From: Malachius bipustulatus
Taxonomy: Eukaryota > Arthropoda > Insecta > Coleoptera > Melyridae
Assembly (NCBI GenBank): GCA_910589415.1
Contig: OU342630.1
Location: 7,812,001 to 7,876,000 of the forward strand
Direction of reading: 5' to 3'
Length of the DNA stretch: 64,000 nucleotides
The position numbers and the translations under genes are program-made. The notes beneath the pieces are model-generated. The model was given only the letters and a program-made list of their open reading frames with translations, searched no databases and was not told the origin of the DNA. The stretch's first letter is position 1. Every line of letters starts with the position of its first letter. This document shows, piece after piece, positions 55,602 to 64,000 of this stretch.

Positions 55602-55829
55602 ATTAACGGCCAATATTATAAACGCTGGTTAAGTTAACTGGCAGATTTCTGTGCCCGATTTTGAAGCTAATATTGACCTCGAATAACTTTTATTTAAATT
55701 TTTGTAATCCCTTTTATGCCAAGAGTAATTAAATTGCAATAATTTCGACCTATAGTCTATATCTTCTCCAGAAACGACCACAGAAATCGGCCAGTTAACT
55801 TAACTAGCGTTTATAATATTGGCCGTAAG
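55602..55829. repeat. MITE family H, copy 2 (228 bp)
   Basis: TTAACGGCCAATATTATAAACG...CTGGCAGATTTCTGTG at the left pairs with CACAGAAATCGGCCAG...CGTTTATAATATTGGCCG at the right. It matches copy 1 at 5986-6211 in terminal order. Confidence 0.75.
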
Positions 55830-56062
55830 TACTATTAAAAAATCTCTATAAAAAATTTTCTTATAGATTGAAAATCGCGACATGGAATACCTAATAGAGA
55901 AAAAAAAACGTTTTTTTTTCCTACTTTGAAGGGACTTTTAGAAGTCACGTGATTTTTGTGAACTTATTCAATGAAATTTCACAGTCCTCCATAAGCTCTA
56001 CAAGATTGCAAAACTTCGCTCACTAATCTTGAAAAAAGGCTATAGATGAGGTAAATAAAAAA

Positions 56063-56335
56063 GTGATTTTCACTTGTTTATAACTCAAAAACTAACTACT
56101 CAATCTAAACTCCAATTATTGTAAGAACCATCTTTATTTTTTCTTCTTAGATAATCTAAAAATGCAATAACATAGGTGTATAATTTTAATATGTTTCATA
56201 TTTTTGGGACATCTGTACATCATGAATATAATTTTAAAATGTCCCTTTAACGGGTCTGTATCCCTTTCATTAATCAAGGGACATAGTCATAATCGTTTAT
56301 GTCCCGTATACCATGAATAACCCTGTATAAACACA
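56063..56335. repeat. Foldback family R, single arm
   Basis: GATTTTCACTTGTTTATAAC, GTTTCATATTTTTGGGACAT and CCATGAATAACCCTGTATA follow the right arm of the 45011-45890 element, with a deletion near ATAACATAGGTG. The left arm is absent. Confidence 0.75.
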
Positions 56336-56974
56336 TGGTACCTACTTCTGAAGGAAATGGCAATATTTGAGGGAGATGTCGAGAAAGTCTAAAGAAGCAA
56401 AATAAGGTCCTAACGTTCAAGTACAAATTTAATTTGCCATAATGGCTTTTTCTTCAAGTATGACCCTGGTTCCTAGATTTAAAATTCTGCAATAAGGGAT
56501 CCCGTAAATTCGTAGTACTTAGGTACTTTTTTTCAACGAATTTGTACATTAGAAACAATTTGTGTGGAAAAAGTGAAAATTGTATAAGTTTAGACCGGCG
56601 CATGCTCTTACTTTGATCTTAGTTAGTGAGACTGGTCGAAGTGTGTTCATCGATTTTTAAGAAGCTCATTTCATAGCATTTTTCATGTGCTCTCCAAATA
56701 CGATTACGTTTTCTTTTTTTTTTGTACGAAAGTTGATCGGAAAATATGCTTCTCTATATCAAAAACTTGAAGCATTTTTTTTTCAAGTACGGTTCTGAAT
56801 TTTGAATTTGCAGATAGGTCATCTTGAAGTGCCGGTGTAGAAGAGTATTTTTTGCAAAATTTTGTTAGATTTCATCAAACCGTTGCAAAGATTCCGTCGT
56901 TTTTAATTTATGCCTAAACATAGAAAAAACCCTATGTCTTCGTACCTGTTGTCAAAAAAGAAAATCACGCTATA
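56336..56974. other. Intergenic, no supported feature
   Basis: No gene or paired repeat seen. AT-rich. Confidence 0.4.
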
Positions 56975-57496
56975 CAGGGTGTTAAGAAAATGACGGATAA
57001 ACTCTAAAGTAAATTGTAGGGGACACTCAGTAAAGTACGGGAAAAATAATTTAAAAAATTCTGGTCTTCAATGTGGTGAGATAAAAAATGCCAAAGTTAA
57101 CATTTTACTATCTTTGTTTTTCGGTATTTGCAAAAACTAGATGATTTTACAGATATAAAAAAGGGTACTTTAATCGTTATCAATTAAAAAGATTGCTTAA
57201 GATGTAGTACTGGCTTGGAAAATTTAATAAGTTTTTTTTTTCTTTTCTAAGATGCTGAAAAAAAAGCATTTGGCAACAACGGTTTTGATACCTTAACTAC
57301 TTCATTGTTAGAAATTAGACGAAATTACCAAATAGCAACTGTTATCGTGTTAAACGTTGCCAAATTTATTGTTCAATATTTTGCTTATATCTTTTAAAAT
57401 GTAGCAATGGAATTTTTTTAATTATTTTTCCCGTACTTTACTGAGTTTCCCCTACAATGTACTGAAGAGTTTATCCGTCATTTTCTTAATACCCTG
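56975..57496. repeat. Foldback element family S (522 bp), TA-flanked
   Basis: The left arm CAGGGTGTTAAGAAAATGAC..GGATAAACTC and the right arm GAGTTTATCCGTCATTTTCT TAATACCCTG pair over about 85 bp. TA lies at 56973-56974 and 57497-57498. Confidence 0.85.
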
Positions 57497-59197
57497 TATA
57501 TTCAAAATTATTGCGAAATTTTTTGATTCCTTATAATTATTATAGGTATTAATCCTTTTCTAGCTATCCTTTTCCATACATACGAGTATAAGTATTTACA
57601 TTAAACGAATTTCTAGTTGATTGTAATATTTTATAAATTATTAGGCACTGTAAAATTTAGTGAGGAATTTTTGCATGGCAAATCTTAATGTCTATTGAAC
57701 GAAAGACGGTACTGAGACCATGATAAATATAGACATTAAACAATGTGCTTGTTGGCAAAGACCACCGAATTACTCACCTGGACGCCACACATAACGCCAT
57801 TGGTTTTTATTTTTACTCGCAAAGCGTATTATATCTCTTACGCCTACAGACAATACACCTAATCGAAGACACTGGCAGAGTGGGTACTTTATTTTACAGG
57901 GTCATCACTTTCAAGTTTATCCATATCAAAATGCATAGGGAACGAGAAATTTTTCAGATTGTTGCTTCCTATTTTAACCTAGTGGGGTGAAAGTGGCACG
58001 AAAGGAAAGATAAAAGAATTTTACATATCATGCCACCAATTTTCCTTGAATTCAGTTTCAATATTTGCTGTAAACAAGTGTGAGTAACTTGAGTTCACAC
58101 TACATTGTTACACTGGTACTCATCTGGGTGCGTTACTAAAAAACGGTTGGTCATGTAACACAATACTGGTGACTGTCACTTTTATCATTTTGTATTTGAA
58201 ATATTGGTCTTTTGCTGTAGTGAAAAACTGCCAAATAATTGAAAAACAGTTGAATATTTCATACTTCCTCGTAAACTTAAATATCAAAAAATATGAAAAG
58301 TACATAAAGTCAGCCCTAAATTCAACGAGAAATCTAAATATAATAATAAACAAGGTGTTTAATTTAAAAATACCTAATTATGTTGCTGTCAAGCGAAAAC
58401 GGAATATTCTGTAAATTTTCGAGTACCTACTTAAAAATTATTGATTTTAAAAGCAGTTTACATTGAAAACGGCTCAAGATATCGAAAAAAAGTAGTCAGT
58501 GTAAAGTTTAGCCCCATGGCAGTAATTATTCTTTAGGCTGTTACCAAATAATATTTAGGGGTGGCCAAACTCTCCTTCCAAAAAATTAAAAATGGCGGCT
58601 GTTTAAAACTTATCGTTTTGTCGGAAAATTATTATTTTTATCAAAATTGGAAAATACTGAACGTTACCCGAAAACATTTTGTATAACTGATCGATGCTAA
58701 GAATAATAAATTGATAAATAAATAAAACTACAACAATTTATACATGTTCGGTATAAATTAATCTATAGCTTTTCTCCTTCTGACTTTTTTGATCAATCTA
58801 ACAGTTCCATGAGAATGTTGTTCAATATGGCCGTTTCTTATTGAAAGTTCGTAAGAATGTAGAAAGTTTTATCTATAAATTCAAGAATTTAAAAGCCCTC
58901 GCTCGGTACAGTGTAGAGTCCCAGTGGCTTAACTATAAATTTTGGACCCCTTGTAACATTCGACAAACTATTAAGTAGTACGGTGTTGTATGAAAGGATT
59001 GACGGATCCCTTCGGTGGATAACCGGGGGTCCGGAGTATTCCCCAGGGAAAGAGGGATCTCCACCCCGGGAAATGTTTTTAAAAATAAAACTCTTAAATA
59101 CAAAAATATCGTACCTATTATGCTATGAGTTAGTTTTTTGCCAAGAAATAAACAATTGAATTTTCGATTTTTCCTCATATATTTTTATTTGCAATCC
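57497..59197. other. Intergenic, no supported gene
   Basis: Short open frames here (for example 57745-57990) lack motifs. A GC-richer patch at about 58980-59070 (CCGGGGGTCCGGAG, CACCCCGGG) is unexplained. Confidence 0.35.
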
Positions 59198-59930
59198 GTT
59201 GTCATAGCGACGGCCTTTAAACTAATGATTGTTAATTAAATTATTATGAGATTATTATACGAGAATGAACAATAATTCTTAATAATCGTATTTCCATGGT
59301 AACATGAAAGCCGTCCGTCATTCTATTTACGACAAAAATGGTTATTTTTAAAATCTCATCACTAACAATAATTAATATAAAGGATACTATACAATTATTG
59401 CACAAAAAAATTCTGTAAGTATACTGCGGCCGCGTCATTCTTTAACGTCCTCGAAATTGCCTTGCCTCGGCCGCAAGCGGCCTCGGCGGCAATCTTCCTC
59501 TTGGTACGTTAAAGAATTATTTCGCGGCCTAAGTATAAATATAACTAATTTGTGCAATTGTGCGCGATGTAGCAACTTCGCGTACGCCATACAGGCCGTA
59601 AACTTCAATAGCGCCGGCCCTTAACCTAATAATTTTTACTAAAATTATTATTTGGACACGTGAGAATGGACAATGTGTAATAATTTTCTCATTGCCATAG
59701 TAACATTAAAGAAAGCCAGCTGCTGTCATTCTACTTACGACCAAAATCATCATTTTTAAAATTTCATCATTAAATTGTTAAGGCTGTATACAATTTCACA
59801 AAAATTTGTGTGTACATTACGGCCGCGTCATTCTTTAACGTCCTCGAGGTTGCCTTGCCTCAGCCGCAAGCGGCCTCGGCGGCAATCTTCCTCTTGGTAC
59901 CTACGCTAAAGAATAATTTAAAGAATAATT
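59198..59930. repeat. Tandem pair of ~330-bp units with CGGCCGCAAGCGGCC palindrome
   Basis: Unit 1 (about 59198-59530) and unit 2 (about 59605-59930) both contain CCATGGTAAC/CCATAGTAAC, CATTCTATTTACGAC-like sequence and ACGGCCGCGTCATTC or GCGGCCGCGTCATTC, then TTTAACGTCCTCG, GCCTTGCCTC, GGCCGCAAGCGGCC and TCTTCCTCTTGGTAC. The GGCCGCAAGCGGCC core is a small GC palindrome in an AT-rich setting. Confidence 0.8.
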
Positions 59931-59965
59931 CAAATAAATAACTATTATATGTATTTTAAATAGGA

Positions 59966-60470
59966 TTGTCAGACTCCCCAAATTGCCGTTGTGGAGAAAT
60001 GGGGGACGCGGAACATATGATTCTTAACTGCAGTCTGAACTCTAACCAAACAGATAGATACACGAAAGACATATATTACAATGACAATAACACTATTACC
60101 CTACCTTTCAACCTCACACAAATTCTAAGAACCCCCAACGCAGATGAATTAAAAAGACTGGTCAGACATATAAAAAACAGCAATCTGGACATTTAAGCAT
60201 ATAAGTAGAAAGTAAACCATAGAAAGAAATTAGTATACAAGTAAAGTGGTGTAGAATACTGTCTCAAATTAAAAGTATCATAAATTATTGGGAAATAGGC
60301 GGATGGACGTAGTTTCCGTAGCCAAAACATTCGACATACACACACACATATGTATTTTATGTCTTTACAATATTTTAAATTCTTTTGACTCCTATATTTA
60401 AATACTTGAATAATACTTACCACTTGTATACCACATTTTTGCAAAAATAAAATAAATAAATAATACCTAA
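59966..60470 (+). pseudogene. LINE ORF2 C-terminus remnant with A-rich tail
   Basis: The plus-strand frame to 60196 begins SDSPNCRCGEMGDAEHMILN-C (Cys-x-Cys...His...Cys), then TLPFNLTQILRTPNADELKR and stops after LVRHIKNSNLDI. This is the usual end of R1/RTE-type LINE proteins. An A-rich end (AATAAAATAAATAAATAA, about 60448-60465) marks the 3' terminus. Nothing upstream of the Cys motif is retained. Confidence 0.75.
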
Positions 60471-60522
60471 TATATTTTATATTTGTAAGAAAAAATATTT
60501 TTTAATAATACAAAGTATAGTT

Positions 60523-60655
60523 GGACCAGAAATATAACGAAACGACTTTTGTCATTTTATCGATTTTTGAATTATTGAATTATTATTGTTGAAGTCATAA
60601 AATATGACAGTTTAACAATTAGATCATTTCGTTATATCTCTTGGTCGACTATAAC
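60523..60655. repeat. Short MITE with ~27-bp inverted repeats
   Basis: TATAGTTGGACCAGAAATAT AACGAAA at the left and TTTCGTTATATCTCTTGGTC GACTATA at the right. No coding capacity. Confidence 0.75.
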
Positions 60656-60677
60656 CATAAATCTCCATTATTATAAC

Positions 60678-61498
60678 TAGAGAACGGATTATAGGCAAAG
60701 TGCCTATCTGTGCCTTTTTTGCCTATTTGAGTATCTGCTTATTTTCACAAAAAATGCCTATTCTTGCCTATTCAAATAAATTTAAATTTATCCACCTCAA
60801 AATACATTTCATGCTAATAATTATTATTAACTTTGAAAGAATATTTGAAAATTTTACTACCCTACTTGAGATAATTTATTATAGGTCCTAAGTCAATAGC
60901 TATAACCCCTTATAGAAATAATAACTGACCCCGACACCTGTAGTGAAGGCTAAGGCATATCTTTTCAAGTTCTCAAATTAGTATTGTTTTCATTTACTAC
61001 ACATATCTGGTTTTATGAATCTCAGATGTATCTGTTACTTTCTTACTTCTCATGAATGAATATGAAGGTACTGGTAGACCAGAATTTGCTGGCATAAAAT
61101 TTTAATACATAAAAATGAGTACCTAAATCAAGCAAAATTTCTTCGTGGATTAAACCATATCCTGAATTCTTGGATGGCGACACAATATTTTTCATCCGAG
61201 CTTGTAGCAAAATGGTAAAGTGTAATATTTGTAATTGTTTTATTTATCAAACAACGTGCTTGATGTAAAACAAAATCTTAGGAAAATTGCTATAAATTTT
61301 TGGAAATCGGCAGGAATTTTTAAGGCACATATAAACGTAAATTTGTGTTACTCATTTTTTCTATGTATTGAAAATTTGGTAGTAAAATTTGCCTATTTTA
61401 TTGCCTATTTGGTTCAAGTTTCAGCCTTTTTATCCCAAAAAATGTGCCTATAAAGGCGCCTATTTTGCATTTTTTCTTTGCCTATAATCCGTTCTCTA
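60678..61498 (+). mobile_element. Second hAT-derived element with exact 8-bp target duplication (821 bp)
   Basis: Ends TAGAGAACGGATTATAGGCA and TGCCTATAATCCGTTCTCTA, flanked by identical ATTATAAC (60670-60677 and 61499-61506). Subterminal GCCTATTT/TGCCTATT repeats are frequent at both ends. Around 61140-61210 the plus strand encodes SSWIKPYPEFLDGD..., related to the N-terminal stub of the hAT at 2166-3504. The rest of the transposase is gone. Confidence 0.92.
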
Positions 61499-62190
61499 AT
61501 TATAACCAAGACATTCACCTCATCTGAAGATAGATTTTTTCTCTCATGAGAGTCACGCATTAGTTTTACATGTTGGCCCCCCAACTAATTTGTTTAGAGA
61601 GAAATCTTCGATAGATCATTTTTTTGTTAATAGATTGAAAAGCTACTTCTGTTGCATTCATTTAATTTTATAGGTCTGTTAAGCCATTTTCGAGAAAAAC
61701 AGTAAAAAACTTTCATTTTGTGTTATCTTTTTCGTAATAACGTAATAACTTTCACTTCAGCAATAAAAACTACAACAAACAAAAACATCAACGAATAAAA
61801 AACAGGATGACACGGTATGCGTTACAGTCTTGTGGAGGATATTCAGAAATAGTGTAAAGAACCCCGCAAAATCCTTATGGAAATTGGTTGCCGGTCAAAT
61901 TTGATAGAAATATGGGGATTTGGGAATCAATAGTATTATATTAGATGAGTATATCAGAAGTTTATCTCGGAAACACCTCCATAAATCTCGTGTTCTCGAG
62001 ATATTCACCTCTGATCATGGATTCTCTCACGTGACTCTCACGACAGTCACGCATTTCCCGTGATGACTGAATGATACTAGGTCAGAGGTCTAAGGGTTCT
62101 TTGAGCGAACAGGGATGAAAGATAAGATATAACGCTGTAAACGCAAAAGAGAAAACGGTAGACGTCCCAGTAGGTTTTTATATCATATAC
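61499..62190. other. Intergenic, no supported gene
   Basis: Contains GTGACTCTCACGACAGTCACGC (about 62032), a short imperfect dyad, but no gene. Confidence 0.35.
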
Positions 62191-62432
62191 TACGGAAGCG
62201 CTGAGCTGCCATCGTTTTCCGTAAAAACTTTTTTTATATAATTTACAGTTCCAACTGTAAATTTACAGTTCAAAGTGTAAATTTACAGTTCAAACTGTAA
62301 ATTTACAGTTCAAACTGTAAATTTACAGTTTGAACTGTAAATTTACACTTTGAACTGTAAATTTACAGTTGGAATTGTAAATTATATAAAAAAAGTTTTT
62401 ACGGAAAACGATGGCAGCTCAGCGCTTCCGTA
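62191..62432. repeat. 242-bp near-perfect palindrome with internal 22-bp self-complementary repeats
   Basis: The arms start TACGGAAGCGCTGAGCTGCC and end GGCAGCTCAGCGCTTCCGTA. Inside are seven AAATTTACAGTTCAAACTGT-like units in tandem; each contains ACTGTAAATTTACAGT, itself a palindrome. The pattern is symmetric about ~62311. Confidence 0.92.
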
Positions 62433-64000
62433 ATATACCGCATAGAATGATTGAGTTTTAAAATCATTCATGGTAATAATATGTACTGCTTTTATTCATT
62501 TCGAATATCTCAATGTGTCTATGAGGGATATGTCCTGGTTTATTAAGCCTGGGACTCCTATTTATTAAGTTATAGGCAAGAAGTGTCATTAATATGAGGT
62601 TTAATTAATTTTTATTGAACTTAACATTTCAATCTCAGCAGGTTTTCATCATAGAAAAGCATTATCATCAGGGGAACTATAATTACAGGAAAAACAATAA
62701 ATTAGAATAATTTATATTTATAGATCTTACAACAAAAAATAAAATACAATTAACATCTTATGAGATGTAATATTCCCAAACCTTCAATTAAATTTGTACA
62801 GTTTAGTACAGGAATAAAGAAAAAGAGTTATTGCATTTTGATCCAGTTCTGAGATATTTTTTAAAGTTTTAAACGTCTAGCTGATCGTGAAATTAGCTTA
62901 GATTTCATTACAAAATTCGTACCTAACAGACAAACAAACAAACAAGGAAGCGAAATAAGAAAAACGTGTTAAAAATGTTTTTGACCACTACTATGCATAT
63001 TATTTTTCTGCAAGTTTTTTAATTATCACAAAATTTTCTAGTCTTGATCTCAATTTGTATAAGTATACAAGCTTCTGCTACATGTAAGCTGAGCGTTTAG
63101 AATTGTGACCGTCTTTTCCCACATAACATGGCCAAGTGCCCAATTCCAGATGAAAATAGCTACAAGTATGCGTCGCTGTGTCCAGATATGACGCCATGTT
63201 GACTCCGATGTGTAACGATGTGTAATACAGTTACCATTCTCGTTACCCATCATCTACTCCATTAAAAAACTTATTTATACGTATATTTATAATATGATCC
63301 GTAAAAGAAAATTTTTTTTTTTTCATTTTGTTCACGTAAACCAACATTATTATAGCACAAACACCAAATTGATATGGGATCATTCTTTAATTATGAGTAA
63401 TGTTTAAAATGTTAACACTACAATAACAAAATACAAAACTGAAAAAGGTTTACTCGTAAATTCTTATGAATAAAAAGCCTAACATTTTTTTATTTCTTTG
63501 ACACTAGAGTGAAATATATCTAGCGAGCCCTGAACGCAGGCGTAGTTTGATGAAATGGAAATTCTGGTGCAATGTAGAGTCCAAGAATCCAAGAATCCAA
63601 GTACGCATTCGCGGAATTGGCAACCAAAATATGTTGGGATGCATTGTTAAAAATTTAAAGTTTAGCATAGAGACCAACTGAGGGGGGAATCAATTAGCTT
63701 GAACAAAAATATGAGTGCTAGAGTGGTACGTCTCCAGATCAAATCCACTTGAGCAAATCTCTCAAGCATCTATACGATAAGAGAAAATTTTCAACAACTT
63801 TCTAAGTATGACGTCGATAGTGCTGTGATGGAACTAAGGATTGCAGGAGACCATACGACAGATCAATATTCAAGAATTGTCGAACCATCGTGTTAAATAA
63901 AGTGAGCAGATCTTATTTTTTACTGTGGATAAAAAATTCGAGGGATCTAAAGTACAAGAGCTTTAGAAGCCACATGCTTAACATAATATGTTCTAGAGGA
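62433..64000. other. Right end of window, no supported gene
   Basis: No gene recognised. A CATCATAGAAAAGCATTATCATC region (about 62647) resembles retroelement tails. The rest is AT-rich with isolated GC-richer segments near 63540 and 63720. Confidence 0.35.

Noticed and set aside
57745..57990. 81-codon plus-strand frame
   Set aside because: No recognisable domain, promoter or splice context.
1..64000. CRISPR arrays, bacterial operons, rRNA or tRNA genes
   Set aside because: None seen; the tandem repeats present lack spacer structure and the window is eukaryotic. A tRNA scan by eye is not exhaustive.

Overview
This is an AT-rich animal genomic window, almost certainly from an insect. The evidence is a titin-like muscle immunoglobulin gene with insect-style exons, a DUF4806 gene, Penelope-like and R2/RTE-like retroelements, and very many inverted-repeat DNA elements. 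The TAGGTA/TACCTA-type simple sequence and the abundance of elements ending in CAGGGTGT... suggest a hemipteran or beetle, but I cannot settle the order from sequence alone.

Layout. 1-1067 (-): the 5' part of an R2-like LINE ORF running off the left edge. 1.3-3.6 kb: a foldback element split by a hAT-derived element with a perfect 8-bp target duplication. 5.9-7 kb: smaller inverted-repeat elements. 7.07-9.75 kb (-): a seven-exon DUF4806 gene whose splice phases all agree. 10.37-12.46 kb (-): an intact 696-codon Tnp2/CACTA-like transposase-type gene with its own TATA-like promoter. 13-19.6 kb: a run of palindromic elements. 19.7-37.8 kb (+): eleven exons of a titin-like sarcomere gene (candidate zormin/sallimus family), 2,258 codons in the window. 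It has six N-terminal Ig domains (the first cut), a long proline-rich disordered region with three copies of a KG-F-SDYES module and three PPEI motifs, and one C-terminal Ig domain. Its upstream exons are not in the window. 38-64 kb: a transposon-rich tract with Penelope fragments, LINE 3' ends, a second hAT-derived element, foldback elements up to 3.2 kb, and one small two-exon gene on the minus strand (47.4-49.9 kb) for an unrecognised multi-span membrane protein.

The most distinctive feature is nested palindromic DNA. At least 20 elements fold back on themselves, several with exact TA, TAA or 8-bp target duplications. Insertion order can be read at several sites: hAT into foldback A, a TA-type foldback into the GIY-YIG domain of a Penelope element, and a foldback inside the 3.2-kb foldback. 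The DUF4806 gene and the transposase gene lie head-to-tail on the same strand with about 0.6 kb between their coding regions. This could be a two-gene transposon or two host genes; I could not find shared terminal repeats.

All gene calls rest on reading translations, splice sites and known family motifs by eye. No database search was possible.
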